From positions 1-64,000 of the forward strand of contig NZ_VYQE01000001.1 of assembly GCF_008710275.1 (NCBI RefSeq): DNA of 64,000 bases, written 5' to 3'. The DNA comes from Histidinibacterium aquaticum (GTDB lineage: Bacteria; Pseudomonadota; Alphaproteobacteria; Rhodobacterales; Rhodobacteraceae). Positions 34,302-45,675 of the stretch are shown here, one piece after another. A model generated the notes under the pieces. It made no database searches, was not told where the DNA came from, and saw nothing but the letters and a program-made list of their open reading frames with translations. Every line of letters starts with the position of its first letter. Position 1 is the stretch's first letter. Made by a program: the position numbers and the translations under genes.

Positions 34302-35727
34302 GCGTTTCCGCCGCGGCCGCGGCCAGCGGCTCGATCCCGAAGAGGTTGACCACGCCAAGGACCATCACCGCCGCGGAGCCGACGAGCAGGGTCCAGAGAA
34401 CCGCGTTGCCGCCCTTGTCCAGCGCCTCCCGCTCCTCGCCGAAATACATGTAGTAGACGATACGGAGGTAGTAGAAGGCCGCGATGACGCTGGCGATCAC
34501 GCCGGCGACGGCCAGCCACGCGAGCCCGCCGTCGTAGGCCGCGCGCAGGACGTAGAACTTGCCGAAGAAGCCCACCAGCGGCGGCACGCCGGCGAGGGCG
34601 AACATCAGCACGAGGAGCGCCAGCGCCTTGAGCGGTTCGCGCGCGGAGTAGTTGTGCAGCGCGTCGATGTCCGTCACGGGGCGTCCGTCCTTCTCCATCG
34701 AGAGGATGAAGGCGAAGGTGCCCACGTTCATCACGATGTAGATCACCATGTAGACCAGCATCGCCTGCACGCCGAAAGCCGTCCCCGCCGCGAGCCCCAT
34801 GAGCGCGAAGCCCATGTGGGTGATCGAGGAATAGGCCATCAGGCGCTTGATGTTGGTCTGCCCGATCGCCGCGATCGCGCCGAGGAACATCGAGACCACC
34901 GAGAGGAAGGCCACGATCTGCTGCCAATCGCCGGTCACGCCGCCGAAGGCGTCGAACATGACCCGGGCGAAGAGGCCCATGGCGGCCATCTTGGGGGCCG
35001 TCGCGAAGAAGGCCGTAACCGGGGTCGGCGCGCCCTCGTAGACGTCGGGCGTCCACATGTGGAAGGGCGCGGCGGAGACCTTGAAGGCGAAACCGGCGGA
35101 GAGGAACACCAGCCCGAAGAGCAGGCCCAGCGGCACCTCGGTCGAGGCCGCCTCGATGATCCCGGAGAAAAGCGTGGTGCCCGCAAAGCCGTAGGTGAGC
35201 GATGCGCCGTAGAGCAGCAGGCCCGAGGAGAGCGCGCCGAGCACGAAGTACTTCAGGCCCGCCTCCGTCGACTTCACGCTGTCCCGCCGTAGCGAGGCCA
35301 CGACGTAGAGCGCGAGCGACTGCAGCTCGAGGCCCATGTAGAGCACGATCAGGTCCCCTGCCGAGACCATGACCATCATCCCCACCGAGGCGAGCGCCAC
35401 CAGCATCGGGTACTCGAACCGAAGCAGATCGCGGCGTGCCATGTATTCCTGGCTCATGACCAGGACGAGGGCGGCGGAGACGAGGATGACGACCTTGGAG
35501 AACCGTGCGAAGCCGTCGTCGATGAAGGAACCGCCGAAGGCCACCCGGGTCTCGTCCGGCCCGTAGCCGATCCAGACGGCGCAGGCGAGGAAGACCGCGG
35601 CCGTCGCCCAGACCAGCGCACCCGCAACCTTGTCCTTGCCGGTGTAGACCGCGCCGATCAGACCCAGCATCGCGTAGACGGCGATCACCAGCTCCGGAAG
35701 GGCGACTTGGATATCCGCAGAGATCAT
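34291..35727 (-). CDS. nuoN: NADH-quinone oxidoreductase subunit N
   Basis: A 478-aa antiporter-like membrane subunit of complex I with about fourteen hydrophobic helices. It contains the proton-channel lysine helix ([19 protein letters not shown]) and the TM7 motif [20 protein letters not shown]. It is the last nuo gene, seven bases after nuoM. It is one of three antiporter-like subunits that pump protons. Confidence 0.97.
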   Translation of the reverse strand: MISADIQVALPELVIAVYAMLGLIGAVYTGKDKVAGALVWATAAVFLACAVWIGYGPDETRVAFGGSFIDDGFARFSKVVILVSAALVLVMSQEYMARRDLLRFEYPMLVALASVGMMVMVSAGDLIVLYMGLELQSLALYVVASLRRDSVKSTEAGLKYFVLGALSSGLLLYGASLTYGFAGTTLFSGIIEAASTEVPLGLLFGLVFLSAGFAFKVSAAPFHMWTPDVYEGAPTPVTAFFATAPKMAAMGLFARVMFDAFGGVTGDWQQIVAFLSVVSMFLGAIAAIGQTNIKRLMAYSSITHMGFALMGLAAGTAFGVQAMLVYMVIYIVMNVGTFAFILSMEKDGRPVTDIDALHNYSAREPLKALALLVLMFALAGVPPLVGFFGKFYVLRAAYDGGLAWLAVAGVIASVIAAFYYLRIVYYMYFGEEREALDKGGNAVLWTLLVGSAAVMVLGVVNLFGIEPLAAAAAETLVN

Positions 35728-35734
35728 GGCGCGG

Positions 35735-37303
35735 TTACTCCTGGATTTCGGCGATTTGCGTGGCCGGCTCGTAGGCCGCCTGCGCGGTTTCCACGTTCGA
35801 GATCAGGTTCTCGACGGAGGGGCCGATGATGTCGGTCACGAGGCTCGGGTAGACGCCGAGCAGGATGGTCATCACCACGAGCGGGGCGAAGATCGCACGC
35901 TCCCGGCCGGTCATGTCGGTGATCGACTTCAGGCTTTCCTTGATCAGGTCGCCCATGACCACCCGGCGGTAGAGCCAGAGCGCATAGGCCGCGCTGAGGA
36001 TCACGCCCGTCGCGGCGACCGCGGCGACCCAGGTGTTGACCTGGAAGACGCCCATGAGCGTCAGGAACTCGCCCACGAAGCCCGAAGTGCCCGGCAGGCC
36101 CACGTTCGCCATGGTGAAGAGCATGAAGATCAGCGCGTAGGCCGGCATCCGGTTCACGAGGCCGCCGTAGGCGTCGATCTCCCGGGTGTGCATCCGGTCG
36201 TAGATGACGCCCACGCAGAGGAAGAGCGCGCCGGAGATGAAGCCGTGGCTCAGCATCTGGAAGATCGCCCCGTCGATACCCTGCTGGTTCACCGCGAAGA
36301 TGCCCATGGTCACGAAGCCCATGTGGGCGACCGACGAATAGGCGATCAGCTTCTTCATGTCGGCCTGCACCAGCGCGACGAGCGAGGTGTAGACGATGGC
36401 GATGGCAGACAGCCAGAGCACCAGCGGCGCCATGACATCGGTTCCGATGGGGAACATCGGCAGCGAGAACCGCAGGAAGCCGTAGCCGCCCATCTTCAGC
36501 AGGATCGCCGCCAGCACGACCGAGCCCGCCGTGGGCGCCTGGACGTGCGCGTCCGGCAGCCAGGTGTGCACTGGCCACATCGGCATCTTCACCGCGAAGG
36601 ACGCGAAGAAGGCCAGCCAGAGCATCGTCTGCAACCCGCCGACGATCTGGATCCCGAACAGCGGGAAGGTCTCGCTCGCGAAGTTGTAGCCGAGCAGGCC
36701 GGTCACGCCCTCGGGACAGGCGCCGATACAGGTCGTGCCCGACTGCGAGAACATCACGACCATGGCCACCAGCATCAGCACCGAGCCGAGGAAGGTGTAG
36801 AGGAAGAACTTGAACGAGGCGTAGATCCGGTCCTTGCCGCCCCAGATGCCGATGATCAGGAACATCGGGATCAGGCCGCCCTCGAAGAAGAGGTAGAAGA
36901 GCACGAGGTCCAGCGCCATGAAGACGCCGAGCATCAGCGTCTCCAGCACGAGGAAGGCGATCATGTAGTCCTTCACGCGGTGCGTCACGTTCCAGCAGGC
37001 CGCGATGGTCAGCGGCATGAGGAAGGTGGTCAGCATGACGAAGAGCACGCTGATCCCGTCGACGCCCATCCGGTAGCTCAGGCCCAGCAGCCAGTCCCGG
37101 TCCTCCACGAACTGGAAGCCCGTGTCCTGCGGGTCGAAGCCGAACAGGATGAAGAGCGAGATGATGAAGGTCGCGACCGTGGTCGCCAGCGCGACCCACT
37201 TGGCGTTGGACTGCGCCGCCGCGTCGTCGCCGCGCAGGAAAAGCGCGAGGATCGCGGCGCCCAGCAGCGGGAAGAACGTCGTGAGCGAAAGCAGGTTGCC
37301 CAT
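35735..37303 (-). CDS. nuoM: NADH-quinone oxidoreductase subunit M
   Basis: A 522-aa antiporter-like proton-pumping subunit. [20 protein letters not shown] and [20 protein letters not shown] are the family motifs, with a discontinuous-helix pattern and the glutamate near TM5. The stop of nuoL overlaps its start by one base. Hydrophobic helices run along the entire length. Confidence 0.97.
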   Translation of the reverse strand: MGNLLSLTTFFPLLGAAILALFLRGDDAAAQSNAKWVALATTVATFIISLFILFGFDPQDTGFQFVEDRDWLLGLSYRMGVDGISVLFVMLTTFLMPLTIAACWNVTHRVKDYMIAFLVLETLMLGVFMALDLVLFYLFFEGGLIPMFLIIGIWGGKDRIYASFKFFLYTFLGSVLMLVAMVVMFSQSGTTCIGACPEGVTGLLGYNFASETFPLFGIQIVGGLQTMLWLAFFASFAVKMPMWPVHTWLPDAHVQAPTAGSVVLAAILLKMGGYGFLRFSLPMFPIGTDVMAPLVLWLSAIAIVYTSLVALVQADMKKLIAYSSVAHMGFVTMGIFAVNQQGIDGAIFQMLSHGFISGALFLCVGVIYDRMHTREIDAYGGLVNRMPAYALIFMLFTMANVGLPGTSGFVGEFLTLMGVFQVNTWVAAVAATGVILSAAYALWLYRRVVMGDLIKESLKSITDMTGRERAIFAPLVVMTILLGVYPSLVTDIIGPSVENLISNVETAQAAYEPATQIAEIQE

Positions 37304-39450
37304 CAGTTGGCCCCCCCGAAGATCGTCATCCAGGTGATGAGCAGCGCGATCCCGATCACCATCAGGAAGGCGTAGGTGAAGATGTAGCCCGACTGCAGCC
37401 GCCCGAGCTGGCGGGTGAAGAAGGGCACGATACCCATGGCGATGCCGTTGATCCCGCCGTCGATGACGCCGCCGTCACCCCGCTTCCACAGGAACCGTCC
37501 GAGCCCAAGGGCGGGCCGCACGAAGACCGCGTTGTAGAGCTCGTCGAAGTACCACTTGTTCAGCAGGAACTCGTAGAGCGGCCGCTGATTTTCGGCGAGC
37601 TTGCCCGGCAGATCGGGGCGGCGGATGTACATCAGGTAGGAGACCCCGAAGCCCAGGAGCATCGCGATGAAGGGCGAGACCTTGACCCAGGTCGGCGCGT
37701 GGTGCGCGCCGTCCATCACGTGGTTGTCGGGGCTCATGTAGATCGCCCCCTCGCCCGGCGCGGCGTAGCTCGCCTCGGCATGCTCCTCGTCGGTGGGCTC
37801 TGTCACGGCCTCTCCCGCCGCCTCGACGTCGCCCTCGGCGAGTTCCTCGACAGCAGCGCCGACGCCGACGCCTTCGGCTACTTCGCCCTCTTCGCCGCCT
37901 GTCTCCTCGACGGCCTCGTGGGTCGTCGGGATGCCGAAGAAGCGGTTCACGCGGTCGTGCTCGCCGAAGAAGGGCGCGTACCAGATCATCCCGGCGAAGA
38001 CGGCGCCGAGCGCCAGCACGCCGAGCGGCGCGGTCATGACCGTCGGGCTCTCATGCGCGTGCTCATGCGTATGCTTGTCGCCACGCGGCTTGCCGAAGAA
38101 CGTCAGGAACATCAGCCGCCAGGAGTAGAAGCTCGTGAAGGCCGCCGCGATGACCAGCGCCCAGAAGGCGAAGGCCCCGCCGCCGGCCCAGGCGCTCTCG
38201 ATCACCGCGTCCTTGGACAGGAAGCCGGCGAAGCCGATGTGCGTGAGCGGGATGCCGACGCCGGTGATGGCCAGCGTCCCGATCATCATCGCCCAGAAGG
38301 TATAGGGCATCTTCTTCCGCAGGCCGCCGTAGTTCCGCATGTCCTGCTCGTGGTGCATCCCGTGGATCACGGAGCCCGCGCCGAGGAAGAGCATCGCCTT
38401 GAAGAAGGCATGTGTGAAGAGGTGGAACATCGCCACCGAGTAGACGCCCACGCCCGCGGCCACGAACATGTAGCCGAGCTGCGAACAGGTCGAATACGCG
38501 ATCACGCGCTTGATGTCGGTCTGCACGAGACCCACCGTCGCGGCGAAGAAGGCCGTCGCCGCGCCCACCACGGTGATGAAGCCCGTGGCCCAGGGCGCGA
38601 ATTCCATGATCGGCGACATGCGGCAGACCAGGAAGACGCCCGCGGTGACCATGGTCGCCGCGTGGATCAGGGCCGAGACCGGCGTCGGGCCCTCCATCGC
38701 GTCCGGCAGCCAGGTGTGCAGCAGCAGCTGCGCCGACTTGCCCATGGCGCCGATGAAGAGAAGGAAGGCCACGACCTCGGCCGCGTTCCAGTCGGACCAG
38801 AGGAAGGTCACGACGGTCTCGGACAGTTCGGGCGCCGCCGCGAAGATGTCGTTGAACTGGATGCTGTCCACGAGGAAGAACAGCATGAAGATGCCGAGCG
38901 CGAAGCCGAAGTCGCCGACACGGTTCACAACGAAGGCCTTGATCGCGGCGGCGTTGGCGGAAGGCTTGCGGTAGTAGAAGCCGATCAGCAGGTACGAGGC
39001 GAGGCCCACGCCCTCCCAGCCGAAGAACATCTGCACCAGGTTGTCGGCCGTCACGAGCATCAGCATCGCGAAGGTGAAGAACGACAGGTAGGCGAAGAAG
39101 CGCGCCTTGTAGTGCTCGCCGTGCCGGAAGTTCTCGTCGTGCGCCATGTACCCGAAGGAATAGAGGTGCACGAGCGCCGAGACGCTGGTGATGACGATCA
39201 GCATGATCGCCGTCAGCCGGTCCAGCCGGATCGCCCAGTAGGTGTCGAGCGTGCCGGACGAGATCCAGCGCATGATCTCGATCTGCTGGGTCTCCATCGG
39301 CAGGGTGAAGAAGATGATCCAGGAGAAGAAGCAGGCGACGAAGAGCAGGCCGGTGGTGACCCACTGCGCGCCCTGCTCGGTGATGATCCGCCAGCCGAAG
39401 CCCGCGATGAGCGCGCCGATCAGCGGCGCGAAGAGGATGATCTGCGCCAT
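37303..39450 (-). CDS. nuoL: NADH-quinone oxidoreductase subunit L with acidic insertion
   Basis: A 715-aa distal proton-pumping subunit with the long lateral helix. Key motifs are [20 protein letters not shown] and [20 protein letters not shown]. Length exceeds E. coli NuoL (613 aa) by about 100; part is residues 511-570, an insertion rich in Glu, Gly and Ala ([23 protein letters not shown]), between the last antiporter helices and the lateral helix. His-rich [11 protein letters not shown] precedes it (459-469). It lies four bases after nuoK. Confidence 0.96.
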   Translation of the reverse strand: MAQIILFAPLIGALIAGFGWRIITEQGAQWVTTGLLFVACFFSWIIFFTLPMETQQIEIMRWISSGTLDTYWAIRLDRLTAIMLIVITSVSALVHLYSFGYMAHDENFRHGEHYKARFFAYLSFFTFAMLMLVTADNLVQMFFGWEGVGLASYLLIGFYYRKPSANAAAIKAFVVNRVGDFGFALGIFMLFFLVDSIQFNDIFAAAPELSETVVTFLWSDWNAAEVVAFLLFIGAMGKSAQLLLHTWLPDAMEGPTPVSALIHAATMVTAGVFLVCRMSPIMEFAPWATGFITVVGAATAFFAATVGLVQTDIKRVIAYSTCSQLGYMFVAAGVGVYSVAMFHLFTHAFFKAMLFLGAGSVIHGMHHEQDMRNYGGLRKKMPYTFWAMMIGTLAITGVGIPLTHIGFAGFLSKDAVIESAWAGGGAFAFWALVIAAAFTSFYSWRLMFLTFFGKPRGDKHTHEHAHESPTVMTAPLGVLALGAVFAGMIWYAPFFGEHDRVNRFFGIPTTHEAVEETGGEEGEVAEGVGVGAAVEELAEGDVEAAGEAVTEPTDEEHAEASYAAPGEGAIYMSPDNHVMDGAHHAPTWVKVSPFIAMLLGFGVSYLMYIRRPDLPGKLAENQRPLYEFLLNKWYFDELYNAVFVRPALGLGRFLWKRGDGGVIDGGINGIAMGIVPFFTRQLGRLQSGYIFTYAFLMVIGIALLITWMTIFGGAN

Positions 39451-39454
39451 GGTG

Positions 39455-39760
39455 TCAGCCCCGCATCACGTTGATGTCTTCCACGTCAATCGTGCCGCGG
39501 TTGCGGAAGAAGCAGACGAGGATCGCGAGCCCGATCGCCGCCTCGGCCGCGGCGACCGTCAGGACGAAGAGCGTGAAGACCTGGCCCGTCAGATCCTCGA
39601 GGTACGAGGAGAAGGCCACGAAGTTGATGTTGACCGACAGCAGCATGAGCTCGATCGACATCAGCAGGATGATGACGTTCTTCCGGTTCAGGAAGAGGCC
39701 GAAGATCCCGATGACGAAAAGCGCCGCCGCCACCGTCAGGTAGTGTTCCAGTCCGATCAT
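39455..39760 (-). CDS. nuoK: NADH-quinone oxidoreductase subunit K
   Basis: A 101-aa three-helix membrane subunit matching NuoK in length. [19 protein letters not shown] contains the conserved glutamate on TM2 and [13 protein letters not shown] the one on TM3, both part of the proton-transfer chain. It is preceded by two micro-protein genes. Confidence 0.97.
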   Translation of the reverse strand: MIGLEHYLTVAAALFVIGIFGLFLNRKNVIILLMSIELMLLSVNINFVAFSSYLEDLTGQVFTLFVLTVAAAEAAIGLAILVCFFRNRGTIDVEDINVMRG

Positions 39761-39785
39761 GTCCCTGGTCCCTCTTCCGTCCGCT

Positions 39786-39860
39786 TCAGAGGCTGACGAA
39801 TCCGCCGATGATGAGAATGGCCACGATGACCACGACGAGAATGATGGTGTTGCGGCTCAT
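39786..39860 (-). CDS. 24-aa hydrophobic micro-protein in the nuo cluster
   Basis: A 24-codon frame, [24 protein letters not shown], encoding one transmembrane helix with a short basic N-terminus. ATG 39860 has GGGGA on the minus strand (complement of 39867-39871) upstream. It sits 25 bp before nuoK in the same direction. Too short for ordinary gene calling; its single-helix character and place in the nuo cluster suggest a small membrane-protein accessory, but function is unknown. Confidence 0.6.
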   Translation of the reverse strand: MSRNTIILVVVIVAILIIGGFVSL

Positions 39861-39934
39861 GACCGGTCTCCCCTTGCCCGCTGTGCGATCCCTGCACTCT
39901 GTCCCATCTGTCCCTCGTTCACTTGGCGGCTCTC

Positions 39935-40015
39935 TTAACCGCCGGAAAATCCATTTGCCACCGCTACCCCGACGACGATCGCGACGATCACCGCGATGGC
40001 GGGGCCGGCCTTCAT
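39935..40015 (-). CDS. 26-aa hydrophobic micro-protein in the nuo cluster
   Basis: A 26-codon frame from ATG 40015, which overlaps the stop of the secreted-protein gene by four bases (ATGA type), reading MKAGPAIAVIVAIVVGVAVA NGFSGG: a single transmembrane helix. Overlap suggests coupled translation. Similar in kind to the 24-aa frame 74 bp downstream. Function unknown. Confidence 0.6.
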   Translation of the reverse strand: MKAGPAIAVIVAIVVGVAVANGFSGG

Positions 40016-40485
40016 TCCGGCGGCTGCCAGGGCGTCAGCCCCTCGCCCGCGTCGGGGTAGAAGGCCGCGCAGCCGCAGTTCTGCCGCTCGCTCTGGCGCA
40101 CCTGCGCGGGGGCGCCGTTCGCCGTTAGGCGAAAGGCGATGTCCTGGCCGGAGAACTCCACCTCCGAGGCCAGCGCCTCCTGCATGAAGCCCACGATCTC
40201 GTCGGACGTCCGGCGCTCGCCATTCGGCAGCTCCGGCTGAGCAGCGATCAGGAGAAAGCCGCTCTCGCACTCTGTGAAGACCACGAAGGGATCGGGAACC
40301 TCTTCGCTCGCCGCGTCCGTGTAGGCCTGCGCGACGAAGCCCTGCCCCAGGTCCTGCGGCACCTCCGAGAGCGCCTCGTCCCCGGACATGGGCACGCAGG
40401 CCTCGGGCGCGGGCGCCTGCGCCGCGGCCGAGCCGGCGGCGAGGATCAGCGCGGGCGCGATCCGGGAGAACGAGACGAAGCGCAT
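40012..40485 (-). CDS. Secreted protein of unknown function
   Basis: A 157-aa protein with an N-terminal signal peptide (FSRIAPALILAAGSAAAQA, cleavage after AQA near residue 23). The mature part contains four Cys (ACVPM, FTECESG, NCGCAAF), which could form disulfides in the periplasm. Starts one base inside the nuoJ stop. It is unknown; the place between nuoJ and nuoK hints at a respiratory accessory role. Confidence 0.75.
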   Translation of the reverse strand: MRFVSFSRIAPALILAAGSAAAQAPAPEACVPMSGDEALSEVPQDLGQGFVAQAYTDAASEEVPDPFVVFTECESGFLLIAAQPELPNGERRTSDEIVGFMQEALASEVEFSGQDIAFRLTANGAPAQVRQSERQNCGCAAFYPDAGEGLTPWQPPE

Positions 40486-41093
40486 CAGAGCCCCTGCCCC
40501 GACTTCACGTCCTTGAGCTCCATCGACTTGGCCGGATCGCGGTAGATCTGCGCCAGGATGTCCTGCCGCTTCACGTCCTCGCGGTGGCGCAGCGTCAGGA
40601 CGATCGCCCCGATCATCGCGACCAGCAGGATGAGACCCGCCAGCTGGAAAAGCAGGATGTAGCGGTCGTAGAGCACGAGGCCGAGGCCCGTGGTATTCTG
40701 CACGCCGCCCTCGACCGGCACGGCGCGGCGCATCTCGGCGCCCTCGCCGAAGGTCCAGACGCCAAAGGCCAGCGCGAGCTGCATCAGGATCACGACACCG
40801 ATCAGCAGCGCCAACGGCATGTACTTTGCCATCTCAGCCTTCAGCGCGGCGAAGTCGATGTCGAGCATCATGACCACGAAGAGGAAGAGCACCGCGACCG
40901 CGCCGACATAGACGATGATCAGCAGCATCGCGACGAACTCGGCCCCGAGCAGGATGAAGAGCCCGGCGGACGAGAGGAAGGCCAGGATGAGCCAGAGCAC
41001 GGAGTGCACCGGGTTCCGGGCGATGACGGTAAACAGCCCCCCGGCGACCGTGGCGGTCGCGAAGATGTAGAAGGCGATGACGGCTGGGGTCAT
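40485..41093 (-). CDS. nuoJ: NADH-quinone oxidoreductase subunit J
   Basis: A 202-aa five-helix membrane subunit. [18 protein letters not shown] and [20 protein letters not shown] are the family segments, the second being the pi-bulge-containing TM3. ATG 41093 overlaps the CMD stop by four bases. The longer frame to 41387 is not credible because it runs through the CMD coding sequence. Confidence 0.96.
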   Translation of the reverse strand: MTPAVIAFYIFATATVAGGLFTVIARNPVHSVLWLILAFLSSAGLFILLGAEFVAMLLIIVYVGAVAVLFLFVVMMLDIDFAALKAEMAKYMPLALLIGVVILMQLALAFGVWTFGEGAEMRRAVPVEGGVQNTTGLGLVLYDRYILLFQLAGLILLVAMIGAIVLTLRHREDVKRQDILAQIYRDPAKSMELKDVKSGQGL

Positions 41094-41497
41094 TGATCCT
41101 CGTCCTTTCCCTCTTCCATGACCTCGTTGGCGAGTTCCATCGCCTTGGTCATGGCCGGTACGCCGCCGAACACCGCGGCCGTCGCGATCGTCTCGGCGAT
41201 CTCCTGTTTCGTCGCCCCCGCCTCCCGGGCGTGGCGCACGGTAAGCCGGACCTGGCTCTCCGCTTGGGCTCCCATGATGGTCAGACCCTGCAGCGTCAAG
41301 AGCAGCCGTGTCTTCGCATCGAGCCCCTCCGGATTGAAGGTCTTGCCGAGAAAGCTCTCCATCATTCCGGCGGGCATCGTCGGCCACATCTGCTCGAACC
41401 CCTTGGGCGTGAAGGTCTCGAGCGCGGGATTCATGGCCCGGGCCCAGTCCTGGCCCATCTTCATCATCGCCTCGAAGGGGTTGCTCTGATCACTCAT
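41090..41497 (-). CDS. Carboxymuconolactone decarboxylase-like protein in nuo cluster
   Basis: A 135-aa CMD/AhpD-fold protein. The core [19 protein letters not shown] to [20 protein letters not shown] is the conserved helical region, but the AhpD CxxC pair is missing, so disulfide reductase activity is unlikely. The N-terminal 60 residues ([26 protein letters not shown]) resemble a PHA-associated-type stretch. Placed between nuoI and nuoJ with a four-base overlap, a recurring Rhodobacterales arrangement, perhaps in complex I assembly. Confidence 0.85.
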   Translation of the reverse strand: MSDQSNPFEAMMKMGQDWARAMNPALETFTPKGFEQMWPTMPAGMMESFLGKTFNPEGLDAKTRLLLTLQGLTIMGAQAESQVRLTVRHAREAGATKQEIAETIATAAVFGGVPAMTKAMELANEVMEEGKDEDQ

Positions 41498-41542
41498 GGC
41501 GTCTCCGCGAGACGGCGGGATGTCTGTGTCCCGCCTGTCCGC

Positions 41543-42037
41543 TCATCGGTAGGGCGCGTCGATTTCCAGGTTGCGCGCGATCTCGGCTTCCCAGCGCTCC
41601 CCGTTTTCCAGGAGCTTCTGCTTGTCGTAGTAGAGCTCTTCCCGGGTCTCGGTGGAGAACTCGAAGTTCGGTCCCTCGACGATCGCATCGACCGGGCAGG
41701 CCTCCTGGCAGAAGCCGCAGTAGATGCACTTGGTCATATCGATGTCGTAACGCGTGGTCCGACGGCTGCCGTCCTCGCGCGGTTCGGCGTCGATGGTGAT
41801 GGCCTGAGCCGGGCAGATCGCCTCGCAGAGCTTGCAGGCGATGCAGCGTTCCTCGCCGTTGGGGTAGCGGCGCAGCGCGTGCTCGCCCCGGAAGCGCGGG
41901 CTCAGCGGGCCCTTTTCGTGCGGGTAGTTCAGCGTCGCCTTGGGAGCGAAGAAGTACTTCAGCCCCACCTTGAAGCCGGCGAAGAAGTCCTGAAGCAGAA
42001 AGTACTTCGCGGCGCGGGTGTAGTCGATCTGAGTCAT
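41543..42037 (-). CDS. nuoI: NADH-quinone oxidoreductase subunit I
   Basis: A 164-aa ferredoxin-like subunit binding two [4Fe-4S] clusters (N6a, N6b). The ligands are [12 protein letters not shown] and [13 protein letters not shown]-terminal amphipathic helix ([18 protein letters not shown]) contacts the membrane arm. Passes electrons from NuoG to NuoB. Start ATG 42037, one base after nuoH stop. Confidence 0.98.
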   Translation of the reverse strand: MTQIDYTRAAKYFLLQDFFAGFKVGLKYFFAPKATLNYPHEKGPLSPRFRGEHALRRYPNGEERCIACKLCEAICPAQAITIDAEPREDGSRRTTRYDIDMTKCIYCGFCQEACPVDAIVEGPNFEFSTETREELYYDKQKLLENGERWEAEIARNLEIDAPYR

Positions 42038-42038
42038 C

Positions 42039-43079
42039 TCAGCCTCCAATCGCCCAGCGGGCCCAGAACCCGCCGAGGACCTCGAATTTGGCAAGGAAGG
42101 ACACCAGCACGACCCAGGCGAGCGAAATGGGCAGGAAGACCTTCCAGCCCAGCCGCATCAGCTGGTCGTAGCGGAACCGGGGCGTGATCGCCTTCACCAT
42201 GGCGAAGATGAAGAAGCAGAAGAGCATCTTCAGCGCCATCCAGAGCACGCCGTCTGGCAGGAACGGGATGGGCGAAAGCCAGCCGCCGAGGAAGAACACC
42301 GACACCAGGGCGCACATCAGCACCACGGCCATCAGCTCGCCGATCATGAAGAGCAGGAAGGGCGTCGAGCTGTACTCGACCTGGTAGCCGGCCACGAGCT
42401 CGGATTCGGCCTCCGGCAGGTCGAAGGGCGGGCGGTTGGTCTCCGCGAGGGCCGAGATGAAGAACAGGAACATCATCGGGAAGTGCGGCAGCCAGTACCA
42501 GTTGAAGATCCCCCAGTCGCCGTCCTGCGCCATGACGATGGCGCTGAGGTTCAGCGAGCCGGTCGAGATGATCACGCCGATGATGATGAGGCCGATGGAG
42601 ACTTCGTAGGAGATCATCTGCGCCGCCGAGCGGAGCGAGCCCAGGAAGGGATACTTCGAGTTCGAGGCCCAGCCGCCCATGATGATCCCGTAGACCTCCA
42701 GCGAGGAGATCGCGAAGATGTAGAGCACCGCCACGTTGAGGTCGGCCAGCACCCAGCCTTCGTTGAAGGGGATCACCGCCCAGGCGACGATCGGCACGAT
42801 GAAGGCGATCATCGGCGCGAGGAAGAAGACCGTCTTGTCGGCGCCCGCCGGGACGACGATCTCCTTGACCACGTACTTCAGGAAGTCCGCGAAGCTCTGC
42901 AGCAGGCCCCAGGGCCCCACCACGTTGGGGCCGCGGCGCATCTGCACAGCGGCCCAGACCTTGCGGTCGGCGTACATCAGGAAGGCCAGGCTGATGAAGA
43001 TCGGCAGGATCACCAGCAGGCACTGCCCGAGGACCAGCAGCACGATCCCGAGATTGGTGGTGGTGAAGAACTCGACCAT
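42039..43079 (-). CDS. nuoH: NADH-quinone oxidoreductase subunit H
   Basis: A 346-aa membrane subunit with eight or more helices, forming the quinone chamber base with Nuo[42 protein letters not shown] are the signature stretches, the second with the conserved acidic loop. Follows a lipoprotein gene by 12 bp. Confidence 0.98.
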   Translation of the reverse strand: MVEFFTTTNLGIVLLVLGQCLLVILPIFISLAFLMYADRKVWAAVQMRRGPNVVGPWGLLQSFADFLKYVVKEIVVPAGADKTVFFLAPMIAFIVPIVAWAVIPFNEGWVLADLNVAVLYIFAISSLEVYGIIMGGWASNSKYPFLGSLRSAAQMISYEVSIGLIIIGVIISTGSLNLSAIVMAQDGDWGIFNWYWLPHFPMMFLFFISALAETNRPPFDLPEAESELVAGYQVEYSSTPFLLFMIGELMAVVLMCALVSVFFLGGWLSPIPFLPDGVLWMALKMLFCFFIFAMVKAITPRFRYDQLMRLGWKVFLPISLAWVVLVSFLAKFEVLGGFWARWAIGG

Positions 43080-43091
43080 GCGTATGTCCTC

Positions 43092-43511
43092 TCAGACCGT
43101 CGGTACGCCGGCGCGCTCGCAGGTCTCGACCGTGAACGCGGCGTCAATGGTTTGCAGGCCTGCGGGCAGGCCCGGCGAGATGGTGTAAACAGCATCCGCC
43201 AGCCAGATTCCACCCTCTTCCTCGACGTTCGTGCGCAGGTGACGGGCGTACTGGTAGCCGCGGATGAGCGTGTACTGCGCCGCGGCGCATTCGGCGTAGA
43301 GCCGCAGGTCCACCGGCCCCTCCGCATTGCGCATGGCAACGCGGAAATTGACCAGATCGCCGTCCAGAAGACGTGTCTCGATGCCCTCGTAGACCGGCGG
43401 AGGGCCCTCGGGCGCCTCCGCGTCGGGGGCGTCCTGCGGCGCCGCGCCGCAGGCGGCGAGCAGCGGCGCGAACAGCACCGGGGCCAGGGCGAAGCGGCGC
43501 ATCGCGCTCAC
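43092..43511 (-). CDS. Putative lipoprotein between nuoG and nuoH
   Basis: A 139-aa secreted protein with a lipobox-like end of the signal ([13 protein letters not shown], Cys at 21). GTG 43511 directly follows the nuoG stop; ATG 43502 is an alternative, giving 136 aa. The mature portion ends with a Cys-containing stretch [10 protein letters not shown]. No family known to me. Its location suggests a complex I accessory or assembly factor, but that is context only. Confidence 0.75.
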   Translation of the reverse strand: MSAMRRFALAPVLFAPLLAACGAAPQDAPDAEAPEGPPPVYEGIETRLLDGDLVNFRVAMRNAEGPVDLRLYAECAAAQYTLIRGYQYARHLRTNVEEEGGIWLADAVYTISPGLPAGLQTIDAAFTVETCERAGVPTV

Positions 43512-45523
43512 TCCGCGGCGATCCGGTCCCCGCCGCGCGCCTTGGCGCCCGCCGCGAGCTCACCCATCAGGGCGGAGGCGCGGGCGATCGGGTTCGTGAG
43601 GTAGAACTCCTCGATCGCGTAGGCGAAATCGCCCTCCCCAAGCGAGGTGTCGCCCGCGGGACCGGGCTCGATCGGCTGAAGCTCGTCGAGATCGCCCAGG
43701 TGCGGCAGCTCGCCGATGAGCGCCTGCCGCAGCTGCGCGAGGCTGTCGAAGGGCAGAACCTGGCCCACCTCGGCCGAAAGCGCCCGCAGGATCGCCCAGT
43801 TCTCCTTGGCCTCGCCAGGTGGGAAGGCCGCGCGCAGCGCCAGCTGGGGCCGGCCCTCGAGGTTCACGAAGAGGCCGTTTTCCTCGGTGTAGGCGGCGGC
43901 AGGCAGGATCACGTCGGCGCGATGCGCGCCGCGGTCGCCGTGGCTGCCCTGGTAGATGACGAAGGGACCGTCCGGGATCTCGGTCTCGTCGGCCCCGAGG
44001 CTGTAGACAACGTCCGCCCCGTCGAGCGCGGCACCCAACCCACCTTCGGCGTGGCAGCCGGCGTCCAGCGCGCCGACGCGGGCCGCCGCGGTGTGAAGGA
44101 TCAGCAGCTTGCCGCCCGCGGCCTCGGCCATCTTGCGGCAGGTCGCCAGCACGCCAGCGGCGTCCGGGCCCATGAGCGCGCCCATGCCGAGCACGATAAT
44201 CGTACCTTCGGTGCCCGACAGGTCCTGCCCGGCCAGCTTCGAGAGCGCCGCCCGGTCCGCGCCGAGCTCGGCCACGTCGTAGGTCAGGTCCACCGGCGCG
44301 CCGATCCGGCTCACCGCCGCGCCGCGCAGCCAGGCCTTGCGGATACGGGAGTTGAGCACCGGCGCCTCGGCCCGGGGGTTGCTGCCCACGAGAATGACGT
44401 GACCGGCGGTGTCGAGTTCGGCGATCGTGGCGTCGCCCACGTAGCCGGACCGGTCCGACGTGCCGAGCATCGCTCCGTCGACCCGCGCCTCGACCGCCCC
44501 GCCGAGCGAGCCCACGAGGCCCTTCAGAGCATAGGCAGCCTCGACCGGGGCGAGATCGCCCACGAGGCCCGCGACCTTCTTCGCGCCCTTCAGCGCCGAT
44601 GCCGCCTTTCCGAGCGCCTCGGGCCAGGTGGCCGGGCGCAGCTTGCCGTTCTCGCGGATGTAGGGCCGATCGAGCCGCTGGCGGCGCAGACCGTCGATCA
44701 CGAAGCGGGTCTTGTCGTCGATCCACTCCTCGTTGATGCCGTCATGGTTGCGGGGCAGGATCCGCATGACCTCGCGGCCCTTGGTATCCACGCGGATCGC
44801 CGCACCCATGGCGTTCATGACGTCGACGCTCTCGGTCTTCGTCAGCTCCCAGGGCCGGGCCGTGAAGGCATAGGGGCGCGAGACCAGCGCCCCCACCGGG
44901 CAAAGGTCGATGATGTTGCCCTGCATGTTGGAGTGAAGGGTCTCGTTGAGATAGCTGGTGATCTCGGCGTCCTCGCCCCGGCCGGTCTGGCCCATCTGGT
45001 GGATGCCGGCCACTTCGGTCGTGAAGCGCACGCAGCGGGTGCAGGAGATGCAGCGCGTCATGTGGGTCTCGACCAGGGGCCCGAGATCAAGGTCCTCGGT
45101 GGCGCGCTTGGGCTCGCGGTAGCGCGAAAAGTCGACGCCGTAGGCCATCGCCTGGTCCTGCAGGTCGCATTCGCCGCCCTGGTCGCAGATCGGGCAGTCC
45201 AGCGGGTGGTTGATGAGCAGGAACTCCATCACCCCCTCGCGGGCCTTCTTGACCATCGGCGAGTTCGTCTTGACGACCGGCGGCTGGCCCTCGGGACCGG
45301 GGCGCAGGTCCTTGACCTGCATGGCGCAGGAGGCGGCGGGCTTCGGCGGGCCGCCGACCACCTCGACGAGGCACATGCGGCAGTTGCCGGCGATCGACAG
45401 CCGTTCGTGGTAACAGAAGCGCGGGATCTCGATGCCGGCCTCTTCGCAGGCCTGGATGAGGGTCATCGCCCCCGGCACTTCGACCTCTTTTTCGTCGATG
45501 ACGACCTTGCGCAAATCGGACAT
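43508..45523 (-). CDS. nuoG: NADH-quinone oxidoreductase subunit G
   Basis: A 671-aa iron-sulfur subunit. The N-terminal [2Fe-2S] site is in [20 protein letters not shown], a further group of Cys at [17 protein letters not shown] and the His/Cys set of [10 protein letters not shown] bind [4Fe-4S] clusters N4, N5. The rest is molybdopterin-oxidoreductase-like but without cofactor. Start ATG 45523. It transfers electrons from NuoE/F to NuoI. It is 153 bp after the DUF5333 stop. Confidence 0.97.
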   Translation of the reverse strand: MSDLRKVVIDEKEVEVPGAMTLIQACEEAGIEIPRFCYHERLSIAGNCRMCLVEVVGGPPKPAASCAMQVKDLRPGPEGQPPVVKTNSPMVKKAREGVMEFLLINHPLDCPICDQGGECDLQDQAMAYGVDFSRYREPKRATEDLDLGPLVETHMTRCISCTRCVRFTTEVAGIHQMGQTGRGEDAEITSYLNETLHSNMQGNIIDLCPVGALVSRPYAFTARPWELTKTESVDVMNAMGAAIRVDTKGREVMRILPRNHDGINEEWIDDKTRFVIDGLRRQRLDRPYIRENGKLRPATWPEALGKAASALKGAKKVAGLVGDLAPVEAAYALKGLVGSLGGAVEARVDGAMLGTSDRSGYVGDATIAELDTAGHVILVGSNPRAEAPVLNSRIRKAWLRGAAVSRIGAPVDLTYDVAELGADRAALSKLAGQDLSGTEGTIIVLGMGALMGPDAAGVLATCRKMAEAAGGKLLILHTAAARVGALDAGCHAEGGLGAALDGADVVYSLGADETEIPDGPFVIYQGSHGDRGAHRADVILPAAAYTEENGLFVNLEGRPQLALRAAFPPGEAKENWAILRALSAEVGQVLPFDSLAQLRQALIGELPHLGDLDELQPIEPGPAGDTSLGEGDFAYAIEEFYLTNPIARASALMGELAAGAKARGGDRIAAE

Positions 45524-45675
45524 GGGGATGGGCCCTTTCGATCGCTCGCTGCGCGCGCCGCCGCTCGCGGGCGCACCCGTTTTGCCGCTACCTATCGCGC
45601 ACCGGCAGGCAATGCCAGTGGGGAGGCGGCGGCAATCCGGCGAAAAATCGACGCGGGGCCGGGCCCTGCCCGATC

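Noticed and set aside
34030-37375. Long plus-strand frames opposite nuoN and nuoM
   Set aside because: His/Arg/Asp-rich shadows of membrane-protein genes; no motifs.
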